A stretch of DNA of 5,280 nucleotides. Source: Planctomycetia bacterium. GTDB taxonomy: Bacteria; Planctomycetota; UBA1135; GCA-002686595. A program made the position numbers and the translations under genes. The notes beneath the pieces were generated by a model that saw only the letters and a list, made by a program, of their open reading frames with translations, searched no databases and was not told the DNA's origin. Each line of letters starts with the position of its first letter. Positions within the stretch are counted from its first letter, which is position 1. The stretch covers positions 1-5,280 of the forward strand of contig SXKQ01000212.1 in assembly GCA_005778045.1 (NCBI GenBank), read 5' to 3'. Below are positions 1 through 5,280 of the stretch, piece by piece.

Positions 1-39
1 CGACGGGGCGCGTTCTCACCGCGCTGGAGGCCGCGCGCA
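1..39 (+). repeat. 39-bp direct repeat, copy 1 (chimeric 5' end of folE)
   Basis: Positions 1-39 are identical to 779-817 and diverge at the next base (T at 40, C at 818). The repeat may extend further left, beyond the window. In copy 2 the sequence is native: it encodes '[12 protein letters not shown]' of the SelL-related gene. In copy 1 it sits in another frame inside folE and gives non-folE residues. The last 11 bases (29-39) also fit genuine folE coding for 'GRAH', so the join looks like a microhomology junction. It may be a tandem-duplication or circle junction, or a chimeric read or assembly end. Confidence 0.9.
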
Positions 40-352
40 TGTCGCGTACCTGCCGGCGAACGATCGCGTGTGCGGACTCTCGAAAGTCGCGCGCACGGTC
101 GACGTGTTCGCTCGCCGCCTGCAGATGCAGGAGCGACTGACCTCGCAGATCGCCGATGCGATCGTCGAGCACCTCGATCCGCTCGGAGTGGCCGTGATCC
201 TCGAAGGCGAGCACATGTGCATGCGCATGCGTGGCGCCTCGAAGAGCGGATCGGACATGCTGACCACCTCGTTCCGTGGAGTGTTCGAGAGTGACCGCAG
301 CGCGCGCGCGGAAGTGTCCGCGCTGCTGCTCGGCGGCCATCGCAGGAGTTGA
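2..352 (+). CDS. folE: GTP cyclohydrolase I, C-terminal part (5' end missing)
   Basis: GTP cyclohydrolase I converts GTP to 7,8-dihydroneopterin triphosphate, the first step of folate and pterin synthesis, in the cytoplasm. The reading frame shows the family's C-terminal signature in order: 'GRAHVAYLP', '[24 protein letters not shown]', split here only by position, then '[17 protein letters not shown]' and 'TTSFRGVF'. The Cys in 'HMCM' is the family's late zinc ligand, and the QxQE-like 'QMQERLT' is the usual substrate-site segment. The upstream CEHH zinc/active-site motif is not in the window. Family resemblance starts only at about position 29. The codons before that (DGARSHRAG) are unlike the family and come from a 39-bp copy of sequence found at 779-817, so the true N-terminal part has been cut off or replaced. 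The stop TGA (350-352) is 6 bp before the next start, which suggests an operon. Identity is very sure; the 5' boundary is not. Confidence 0.92.
   Translation, partial: DGARSHRAGGRAHVAYLPANDRVCGLSKVARTVDVFARRLQMQERLTSQIADAIVEHLDPLGVAVILEGEHMCMRMRGASKSGSDMLTTSFRGVFESDRSARAEVSALLLGGHRRS
344..348 (+). promoter_or_regulatory. Ribosome binding site for the GTG start at 359
   Basis: AGGAG lies inside the end of folE, 10 nt before the GTG at 359. It supports that non-ATG start and coupling of the membrane protein's translation to folE. Confidence 0.6.
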
Positions 353-358
353 GGCGAC

Positions 359-769
359 GTGCAGACGGCGGCGACGTGGCAGAAAACGACGCTCGTGCTC
401 GCTGGGGCCTACAACCTCGCGTGGGGAACGCTCGTTGTGATCGCGCCGCGCGCGACGCTTGAGTGGCTCGGGCTCGAGGTCGAGACGCCGCTGATCGAGC
501 AACTCTGGGGCTGCATCGGCATGTTCGTGGCCGTGTGGGGCGTCGGCTATCTCGCAGCCGCGCGCGATCCGTTGCGCCATTGGCCGATCGTGATGGTCGG
601 ACTGATGGGCAAGGTCTTTGGACCGATCGGCTTCGCGCTGGCGCTCGCACAGGATGCGTTGCCTCTGTCGATGGGCAAGACGCTGCTCACGAACGACCTC
701 GTGTGGTGGATTCCGTTTGGTCTGATCCTGCGCGGCGCGCGACGGGCAGCGCTGGAGCGCGCCCCGTGA
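359..769 (+). CDS. Small four-helix membrane protein, partner of SelL-related protein
   Basis: This 136-residue integral membrane protein starts with GTG, which is supported by AGGAG at 344-348. Four hydrophobic segments are visible: residues about 10-29 ('TLVLAGAYNLAWGTLVV'), 47-67 ('LWGCIGMFVAVWGVGYLAAA'), 73-96 ('HWPIVMVGLMGKVFGPIGFA') and 111-125 ('NDLVWWIPFGLIL'). The motifs 'AYNLAWG', 'DPLRHWPIVMVGLMGKVFGPIGF' (read in two parts) and 'LTNDLVWWIPF' resemble a family of short membrane proteins that I recall being loosely annotated as alkyl hydroperoxide reductase. No peroxidase-type CxxC or catalytic Cys is visible; the only Cys is in 'WGCIG'. I infer the label comes from association with the peroxiredoxin-like gene that follows. 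Its stop overlaps that gene's GTG start (GTGA, 766-769), so the two are probably translated together. It could be a membrane anchor or redox partner. The biochemical role is unknown. Confidence 0.88.
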   Translation: MQTAATWQKTTLVLAGAYNLAWGTLVVIAPRATLEWLGLEVETPLIEQLWGCIGMFVAVWGVGYLAAARDPLRHWPIVMVGLMGKVFGPIGFALALAQDALPLSMGKTLLTNDLVWWIPFGLILRGARRAALERAP

Positions 770-1341
770 AGGCTCTCGCGACGGGGCGCGTTCTCACCGC
801 GCTGGAGGCCGCGCGCACGCAGCAGGGCACGACGCTCGCCCAGCTCTCGTTCGAGCGGCCCGTGCTCGCGGTGTTCCTGCGTCACTTCGGGTGAACGTTC
901 TGCCGCGAGGCAATGAGCGACCTCCGTGCGAGGCGCGCGCAGATCGAGGCGGAAGGCGTGCAGATTGCACTCGTGCATCTCGCGAGCGAGGCCGCGGCGG
1001 CGAGGTTCTTTGCGCTCTGGGGTATGGGCGACGTGCCCGGCGTAAGCGACCCGCGCTGCGAGCTCTACGCCGCACTCGAGTTGCCCAAGGGCAATGCGCG
1101 AACGCTGTTCGGGCCGCGGGTGTGGTGGCGCGGCTTCCGGGCCGGCGCACCGCGCTGGCTCGGCGGCGCCGGCCTCGGCGTCGGTCGCCCTCAGGGCGAT
1201 CCGCTGCAGATGCCCGGCACCTTCCTCCTCCACCGCGGCGCGGTGGTGCGCGAGCACCGCCATGTCGACGTCGCGGATCGTCCCGACTATTGCGCGCTTG
1301 CGCGCGGCTTAGACCCGTCCTCCGAGGAATCGCAACGATGA
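766..1341 (+). CDS. Probable selenoprotein: SelL-related peroxiredoxin-like protein with UxxC site
   Basis: Read through the in-frame TGA at 892-894, this encodes 191 residues in one frame, from a GTG (GTGA overlap with the previous stop, GGAG at 754-757) to a TGA that overlaps the next ATG. It belongs to the AhpC/TSA-like, SelL-related thioredoxin-fold group. A short helix region '[11 protein letters not shown]' is followed by the strand 'PVLAVFLRHFG', then the redox site at residues 43-46: U-T-F-C, where Cys homologues have C-x-F-C. Next come 'REAMSDLRARR', 'GVQIALVHLASE', 'GVSDPRCELYAAL', 'LFGPRVWWRGF' and 'QMPGTFLLHRGAVVREHRH', all typical of the family, so homology continues across the TGA. 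Established knowledge: SelL proteins carry a UxxU diselenide motif, and thioredoxin-fold proteins with Sec replacing the attacking Cys are common. The expected role is thiol-dependent peroxide or disulfide chemistry in the cytoplasm. Alternatives are a nonsense mutation or a base error (TGC/TGT to TGA). If TGA stops translation, only 42 residues are made. Internal ATG 913 would lack the fold's first strand and the active site. Confidence 0.82.
779..817 (+). repeat. 39-bp direct repeat, copy 2 (native, within SelL-related gene)
   Basis: Identical to positions 1-39. Here the sequence is in the gene's own frame and encodes family-like residues ([12 protein letters not shown]), so this is the original copy and the one at the window start is the transplanted one. 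The distance between copies is 778 bp. Confidence 0.9.
892..894 (+). other. In-frame UGA, candidate selenocysteine codon (U43)
   Basis: TGA falls exactly at the first Cys position of the redox motif in 'RHFG-[C/U]-TFC-RE'. The frame is open and homologous on both sides. UGA is a normal stop elsewhere in the window (ends of folE, the first membrane gene, SOUL and M28), so a genome-wide reassignment is not the explanation. Confidence 0.75.
914..939 (+). promoter_or_regulatory. Candidate bacterial SECIS hairpin
   Basis: By-eye folding gives the following pairs: 914-939 (U-G), 915-938, an A-G mismatch at 916/937, 917-919 with 934-936, a single bulged A at 920, and CCUC (921-924) with GAGG (930-933). 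The 5-nt loop CGUGC spans 925-929. The loop holds a GU, and the loop starts 30 nt after the UGA, in the coding region just downstream, as bacterial SECIS elements do for SelB binding. The bulge and the loop G/U echo the E. coli fdhF element. In GC-rich DNA such hairpins arise by chance, so the position next to the UGA carries most of the weight. Confidence 0.55.
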
Positions 1342-2114
1342 AGCTTCTCCGCTGGTCCAGCCTGTTCCTCTCCGCGCTCGCCGCCGCGTGCAGCTCATCT
1401 CAAAGCGCCGTCGAGGACGCGAGCAAGGCGCCGCAGATCGTGACGCCGCCCGCCGAGCCCGCTCCGCTGCCGGAGATCCCCGGTGGCGTGCAGCGCGTCG
1501 GCGGTGACATGGAGGCCAACGTCGAGAAGCTCGTCGGTCGTGGAGTGGATGGGGCGGACGTGTACGTCTTCGGCGACTGCAACGTCACGACCGCCCTGCC
1601 CGAGGGCTATCCTGCGCCGACGCCGCCGGGCGCGATCGAGATCAAGTCCTACCCCCGCGCGCGGCGCGCCGAAGTCACCGGCAACACGAACCCCGACCTC
1701 GGCATGTTCTTCGGCTTCTGGCCGCTGTTTCAGCACATCAAGCGCAACGAGATCGCGATGACCTCGCCGGTGGAGCTCGACTACCGCGGCTTCAACGATC
1801 GCGGTCGCGTCTCGACGCAGGGCTGGACGATGTCGTTCCTCTACCGCGAGCCCGAGATGGGAGCGGTCGGCAACGACGGCGACGTGGCGATCACCGACCG
1901 CTTGCCCGTGGTCGTGATCTCGAAGGGCAGGAAGGGTCCGTACTTTTTCGATCGCGCCGACACCACCGCGCAGGAGCTCGTGAAGTGGGTCGAGGCGAGT
2001 GGGGAGTGGGAAGTGGCGGGCGCTCCGCGCGCGCTCTACTACAACGGCCCGGACCAGGACAACTCGGACAAGTGGTCGGAGATCCAGATGCCGATCCGCA
2101 AGCGCGCGAAGTGA
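1338..2114 (+). CDS. SOUL-family haem-binding lipoprotein
   Basis: This 258-residue protein begins at an ATG overlapping the preceding stop (ATGA), with GAGG at 1324-1327 as ribosome site. The N-terminus 'MKLLRW' plus a hydrophobic stretch ending 'LSALAAAC-SSS' is a lipoprotein signal with a lipobox-like Cys at residue 18. A Pro/Ala-rich linker ('VTPPAEPAPLPEIP') follows, so the mature protein should be tethered outside the cytoplasm. The SOUL/HBP domain runs from about residue 98 to the end. It opens with 'AIEIKSYPRARRAEVTG', continues with 'GFWPLFQHIKRNEIAMTSPV' (W128 inside), which is the family's strongest motif, and ends with 'KWSEIQMPIRK'. SOUL proteins bind haem or other tetrapyrroles, and bacterial members are poorly characterised. 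The position behind a redox gene suggests haem or tetrapyrrole handling under oxidative stress, which is inference. The frame is open further upstream to 891, but that extension is antisense-like noise over the SelL-related gene. Confidence 0.9.
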   Translation: MKLLRWSSLFLSALAAACSSSQSAVEDASKAPQIVTPPAEPAPLPEIPGGVQRVGGDMEANVEKLVGRGVDGADVYVFGDCNVTTALPEGYPAPTPPGAIEIKSYPRARRAEVTGNTNPDLGMFFGFWPLFQHIKRNEIAMTSPVELDYRGFNDRGRVSTQGWTMSFLYREPEMGAVGNDGDVAITDRLPVVVISKGRKGPYFFDRADTTAQELVKWVEASGEWEVAGAPRALYYNGPDQDNSDKWSEIQMPIRKRAK

Positions 2115-2121
2115 TCGCGCC

Positions 2122-2126
2122 GGAGG
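2122..2126 (+). promoter_or_regulatory. Ribosome binding site deciding the ATG at 2135
   Basis: GGAGG lies 8 nt before the ATG at 2135. A competing in-frame GTG at 2111 overlaps the SOUL stop as GTGA, but the strong Shine-Dalgarno lies downstream of it and favours 2135. Confidence 0.7.
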
Positions 2127-2134
2127 CTGCCACC

Positions 2135-2569
2135 ATGGACTCCGTGCAGGCGCTCCCCTATGCGCACGTCGCCGCGACGGGCGTGATGGTCGGCGTGATC
2201 TGGTTCTGCCAGCTCGTGCACTACCCGCTGCTCGCGCTCGTCAGCGATGGCTCGTGGGAAAAGTACGAGGTCGCGCACTGCAATCGCGTCACTGCCATCG
2301 TGGGGCCGGCGATGGCCGTCGAGGCCGTGTCGGCGGCAGCGCTGTGCGTGCCGGGCATCTGGTGGGAGGGCACGCCATGGACCGCTTGGGCGAGCCTCGG
2401 GCTGCTCGCCATCATCTGGGCCAGCACCGCGTTTTTGCAGGTGCCGTTGCACGCGAAGCTCGGCCACGGCCGCGACGAGGTCGCCCTGCGCAAGCTGGTG
2501 GCCACGAACTGGATCCGCACGGTCGCGTGGAGCGCGCGCCTGCCGCTCGCGCTGATGCTGCTGCCGTAG
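2135..2569 (+). CDS. Uncharacterised four-helix membrane protein
   Basis: This 144-residue integral membrane protein has four hydrophobic segments, at residues about 10-35, 52-73, 81-100 and 123-143. Conserved-looking features are 'VIWFCQLVHYPL' in the first helix, 'WEKYEVAHCNRVTAIVGPAM' leading into the second, 'WASTAFLQVPLHAKL' at the third, and 'LVATNWIRTVAWSAR' entering the fourth. Polar and aromatic residues inside the membrane (His-Tyr-Pro, and Gln-Val-Pro-Leu-His) could bind a cofactor or metal, but this is speculation. I recognise the general pattern as a widespread hypothetical membrane family without a known function. The start is ATG 2135 with GGAGG at 2122-2126; GTG 2111 would add eight residues. 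It follows the SOUL gene closely and is probably the last gene of the coupled operon. The next gene starts 42 bp downstream without a Shine-Dalgarno. Confidence 0.87.
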   Translation: MDSVQALPYAHVAATGVMVGVIWFCQLVHYPLLALVSDGSWEKYEVAHCNRVTAIVGPAMAVEAVSAAALCVPGIWWEGTPWTAWASLGLLAIIWASTAFLQVPLHAKLGHGRDEVALRKLVATNWIRTVAWSARLPLALMLLP

Positions 2570-2598
2570 CGAGCATCGCGGGATCGTCCACGGCGCAG

Positions 2599-2604
2599 TA
2601 CCCT
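2599..2604 (+). promoter_or_regulatory. Possible -10 box for leaderless M28 transcript
   Basis: TACCCT fits the TANNNT pattern and ends 7 nt before the ATG at 2612, about the distance from a -10 box to a transcription start. With no Shine-Dalgarno before that ATG, a leaderless message is plausible. No convincing -35 box is seen about 17 bp upstream, where the bases are TCGCGG. Confidence 0.3.
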
Positions 2605-2611
2605 GCGTCCC

Positions 2612-4018
2612 ATGCTGCTTTCACTCGCGCTGCTGCTGTGCACCTCCGGCGACAAGGTCGGCAAGGCGAATCCCGACGTCACGCGCGCGGACATCGAGCG
2701 CACAGTCGCGTATCTCGCGAGCGACGAACTCGAGGGACGCGACACAGGGAGCGCGGGCGCGGAGAAGGCCGCCAAGTTCCTCGCGGACGCTCTCTCCCGT
2801 GCCGGCGTCGAGCCCGCGGGCGACAAGGGCACGTGGCTGCAGCAGGTGCCGATCACGCGCACGACGTTTGGCGAGGTGCCGCGCCTCTCGGTGTGGACCG
2901 AGGACGGCAAGCAGCGCGAGTGTGTGGCAGGGATCGACTTCGAATGGTCCTCGGGCGCGCCGGGCACGAAGCGGCTGCGTGCGAGCGTCGTCACCAAGGA
3001 CGACGAGATGCTCGGCTTACAAGATGACGAGGTCGCGCTCTTCCTCGATGGCTCGATGCAGGACCGGCGCCGCTGGTTGTCGGCCTCGCAGGGCATCGGC
3101 TTCGGGCTGGTGATCACGCCCGGAAGCGACCAGCCGGGCTCGACCGCGACGACCACGCCGCCGCGCACGCAGACGAGCGCGGGCGCACCCGACGCGCAGC
3201 CCGCGGGCCAGCTGCGCGTGCGTGGCGAGGTGCTCGCCCTGTTCCGCGCGGGCAAGGTGAAGGCCGTGCGCGTGCATGGCAGGGTCGAGCGAGCGAAACT
3301 GCCCGCATTCAACGTGCTCGGCATCCTCCGCGGCGTCGGCACGCCCGAGAATCCAGCGCTCGCCGAGGAGGCGATCGTCTTCAGCGCGCACTACGACCAC
3401 GTAGGTCTCGCGAGCGGCGAGGCGAAGCCGGGCGACGACGTGATTCGCAACGGCGCGGATGACGACGCCTCGGGTTGCGCGGCGGTGATCGAGCTGGCGG
3501 AGGCGCTCGCTGCGGGCCCCAAGCCTGCGCGTTCGATCGTGTTCCTGCTCGCGACGGCCGAGGAGATCGCGTTGATCGGGACCGAGTGGTACATCGAGCA
3601 CCCCCTGTTCACGCTCGAAAAGACAGCCTGCAACCTGAATTACGAGATGGTCGGTCGACCCGACGCGCTCGTCGGAGGTGCCGGGAAGCTCTGGCTCACG
3701 GGCGACGAGCGCTCCAACCTCGGCGTCCGGCTGCGCGAGCTAGGTGTGCCCGTGGTCGCGGACCCGCGCCCGCGGCAGAACTTCTTCCAGCGCTCCGACA
3801 ACTACGCCTTCGCCCGGCGCGGCGTGGTCGCCCAGACCCTCTCGACCTTCGATCCCGAGACACACAAGGACTACCACGGCGTCGACGACGAGCTGGAGCG
3901 ACTCGACCTCGATCACATGGCGCAAGCCGTGCGCGCCTCGCTGCCCGGTGTGCGCGCGCTCGCCGACGGCACGCTCACGCCCGCGTGGAATCCCGGCGGG
4001 GACCCGTCCAAGCGCTGA
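2612..4018 (+). CDS. M28-family zinc metallopeptidase, exported or lipidated
   Basis: This 468-residue protein is a di-zinc aminopeptidase or carboxypeptidase-type M28 enzyme. The very short N-terminus 'MLLSLALLLCTSG' looks like a signal with a possible lipobox Cys at residue 10 but lacks the usual basic start. 'VAYLASDELEGRDTGSAGAEKAAKF' (read in two parts) is the usual M28 opening. Residues about 120-240 hold a divergent insert, perhaps a PA-type domain, including a Thr/Pro/Ala-rich loop. Catalytic motifs are complete: H260 and D262 in 'SAHYDH', 'NGADDDASG' (bridging Asp at 283), E317-E318 in 'ATAEEIALIG', E345 in 'NLNYEMVGR' (many relatives have Asp here) and H422 in 'DYHGVDDE'. It probably cleaves peptides outside the cytoplasm; the substrate is unknown. 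The start is ATG 2612, the only good candidate after the upstream in-frame TAG at 2567. There is no Shine-Dalgarno. The gene is intact, unlike the kinase after it. Confidence 0.93.
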   Translation: MLLSLALLLCTSGDKVGKANPDVTRADIERTVAYLASDELEGRDTGSAGAEKAAKFLADALSRAGVEPAGDKGTWLQQVPITRTTFGEVPRLSVWTEDGKQRECVAGIDFEWSSGAPGTKRLRASVVTKDDEMLGLQDDEVALFLDGSMQDRRRWLSASQGIGFGLVITPGSDQPGSTATTTPPRTQTSAGAPDAQPAGQLRVRGEVLALFRAGKVKAVRVHGRVERAKLPAFNVLGILRGVGTPENPALAEEAIVFSAHYDHVGLASGEAKPGDDVIRNGADDDASGCAAVIELAEALAAGPKPARSIVFLLATAEEIALIGTEWYIEHPLFTLEKTACNLNYEMVGRPDALVGGAGKLWLTGDERSNLGVRLRELGVPVVADPRPRQNFFQRSDNYAFARRGVVAQTLSTFDPETHKDYHGVDDELERLDLDHMAQAVRASLPGVRALADGTLTPAWNPGGDPSKR

Positions 4019-4023
4019 ATGGC

Positions 4024-4052
4024 TTGAGACTGGAGGCGCGCGGCGACGGAAT
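4024..4052 (+). promoter_or_regulatory. Weak candidate promoter before the kinase
   Basis: TTGAGA (4024-4029) is followed after 17 bp by CGGAAT (4047-4052), which ends 7 nt before the ATG at 4060. The -35 match is fair and the -10 poor. GGAGG at 4032-4036 is too far from the ATG to act as its ribosome site. Confidence 0.22.
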
Positions 4053-4059
4053 CCGGCCC

Positions 4060-5280
4060 ATGGAGTCCGGGATACTTCGCTCGCCTTCGCAGGAGTCCGC
4101 GGACGCGGGAGGGGCCTCGTCGCGACCGAATCTCCCGCCTGATTTCGGCAGCGCGGTTCTAAAGCGCCAGCGCGGCGGCGGCGCCCGGCGCTACGCGGTG
4201 CGGCAGGGGATCGGGCGCGGTGGGATGGGGCGCGTGCTGTCGGCGCGCGAAGAGGATCTGCGTCGCGAAGTGGCGATGAAGGTCACGCGCGAGGACGACG
4301 GAGACGCCGGTGACTCCTCGTCGCGGCGCTCCATGCGCCTCGCCCGCTTCCTCGAGGAAGCGCAGGCCACCGCGCAACTCGGCGAACTGGCATCGTACCG
4401 GTGCATGAGCTCCGTATCGACAAGCACGGGCGCGTCTACTTCACGATGAAGCTCGTGCGCGGCGAGGATCTCTCCCGCGTGATCGAACATGCGCGTGCCG
4501 GACGCGATGGTTGGATCGAGACGCGCGTGGTGACGGTGTTGCTGAGGGTGTGCGAGGCGATGGCCTAAGCGCACTCGAAGGGCGTGATCCATCGTGACCT
4601 GAAGCCATCCAACATCCGAGTCGGCCGGTTTGGCGCCGTGTATGTGATGGACTGGGGTCTCGCGCGGATCCACGGCCGCAGCGACGAACGCGACTTGCCG
4701 GTGCGTGAGTTCGAGCCTTCGGAGGCTTCGGAGCCGGTCGTGCCCGAGCGGACGTTGCAGCCGACCGGTGACTCGCCGCTGCACACCATGGACGGAACTC
4801 CGATCGGTACGCCGATGTTCATGTCCCCGGAACAGGCGAGTGGGTGTCTCGACCAGCTCCGCCCGACCATGGATGTCTACGGGCTCGGCGCGATCCTCTA
4901 CACGCTGCTCGCAGGTCGCATGCCTTATGTCGAGCCCCACGCCACACCGGACGGCCTCGCGATCGTGCGGCAGATCCGCAGCGGTCCGCCTCGCACGTTG
5001 CGCGAGCTCGTACCGCGTGCAACGCGGAGCTCGCGGCGATCTGCGAACGAGCGATGGAACGCGACCCATCGCGGCGCTATTGCCACATGGGCGAACTGGC
5101 GGAAGAGCTGCGTGCCTATATCGAGCAGCGCGTGGTGCGAGCGCACCGAGCAGGGCCTTGGAGCGAGCTCAAGCTCTGGTGCCGACGCAATCGGACCGTG
5201 GCGTTGTCGCTGGGATGCGCTGGACTCGCCGTTCCCTCTGGAGTGGCCGGAGTCGCTTGGTGGGAAGCGCTGCGGGGCGC
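4060..5280 (+). pseudogene. Membrane Ser/Thr protein kinase (Hanks type), disrupted, runs off window
   Basis: Three segments in three frames together make one kinase. Segment A (4060-4389) has 'GIGRGGMGRV' (residues 50-59), the ATP lysine K74 in 'VAMK' and helix-C E100 in 'FLEEAQATAQLGEL'. Segment B (from 4392, shifted frame) continues 'IVPVHEL', 'VYFTMKLVRGEDL', 'HRDLKPSN' (4590-4613), 'VYVMDWGLAR' (DWG for DFG, from 4650), 'GTPMFMSPEQA' and 'DVYGLGAILYTLLAGRMPY'. Segment C (from 5021, third frame) gives 'NAELAAICERAMERDPSRRY', 'ELRAYIEQRVV', then a hydrophobic helix from about 5197. The lesions are: loss of about 10 nt near 4390, removing the 'EHPG'-type turn; TAA at 4566 where relatives have Tyr ('AMA-Y-AH'); and about 1 nt lost near 5020. 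An intact version would phosphorylate Ser/Thr and carry a domain across the membrane. It is either a decaying paralogue or poorly sequenced DNA. Catalytic residues survive, so decay would be recent. Start ATG 4060 has no Shine-Dalgarno. Confidence 0.88.

Noticed and set aside
219..230. Perfect 12-bp palindrome within folE
   Set aside because: It encodes the conserved Cys-Met-Arg-Met region and repeats ATGC-type codons by necessity. No operator context is present.
892..894. UGA read as Trp or Gly through a reassigned genetic code
   Set aside because: UGA ends folE, the first membrane gene, SOUL and M28 at family-appropriate positions, so it is a stop in this genome.
891..1337. N-terminal extension of the SOUL gene back to 891
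   Set aside because: The extension is low-complexity Arg-rich sequence out of frame over the SelL-related gene. ATG 1338 has a Shine-Dalgarno and opens a lipoprotein signal.
913..1341. ATG at 913 as start of an independent protein
   Set aside because: It would lack the first strand and the redox site of the fold, has no Shine-Dalgarno, and homology continues upstream through the TGA.
2570..2611. Terminator between the second membrane gene and M28
   Set aside because: Only 3-bp inverted repeats are seen, and there is no T-run.
2221..3342. Long open frame on the - strand (373 codons) across the second membrane gene and M28
   Set aside because: It overlaps two well-supported + strand genes, has no recognisable domain, and is the usual antisense shadow of GC-rich coding DNA.
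4191..5069. Open - strand frame (292 codons) opposite the broken kinase
   Set aside because: It is Arg/Ala/His-rich with no recognisable motif. The + strand kinase motifs explain the sequence across all three frames.

Overview
This GC-rich window is a densely packed bacterial segment with every recognisable gene on the + strand. Probable source: an environmental bacterium, most likely Planctomycetota-like. This is inference only, from the kinase type (a membrane-anchored Hanks kinase with a 'VYVMDWGLAR' activation start, 'GTPMFMSPEQA', and a tail in which the lobe end 'AELAAICERAM' leads into 'LRAYIEQRVV') next to lipoprotein SOUL and M28 genes. A myxobacterial or other large-genome source cannot be excluded.

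Layout. (1) Positions 2-352: C-terminal part of folE (GTP cyclohydrolase I). Its first codons are replaced by a 39-bp copy of sequence from inside the third gene. (2) 359-769: small four-helix membrane protein. (3) 766-1341: SelL-related, peroxiredoxin-like thioredoxin-fold protein. Its first active-site cysteine codon is an in-frame UGA (892-894), giving 'RHFG-U-TFC-RE'. A bulged hairpin with a GU-containing loop lies about 30 nt downstream, where a bacterial SECIS would sit. (4) 1338-2114: SOUL-type haem-binding lipoprotein. (5) 2135-2569: second four-helix membrane protein. (6) 2612-4018: exported or lipidated M28 zinc peptidase, with a possible leaderless promoter. (7) 4060-end: membrane Ser/Thr kinase broken by a frameshifting deletion near 4390, a TAA at 4566 and a second frameshift near 5020. 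It runs off the window.

Genes 1-5 look like one translationally coupled operon: a 6-bp gap, then GTGA, ATGA and GTGA junctions, the last with a better internal start at 2135. The shared theme appears to be redox or oxidative-stress chemistry: a pterin-synthesis enzyme, a selenoprotein-type peroxiredoxin-like protein with a membrane partner, and a haem-binding lipoprotein. M28 and the kinase follow after short gaps and may be separate units. The longest stretch without a gene is about 40 bp.

The most interesting item is the probable UxxC selenoprotein. The main caution is that a neighbouring gene carries real or artefactual disruptions, so the UGA needs confirmation by comparison with homologues and by finding selA/selB/selC/selD in the same genome.
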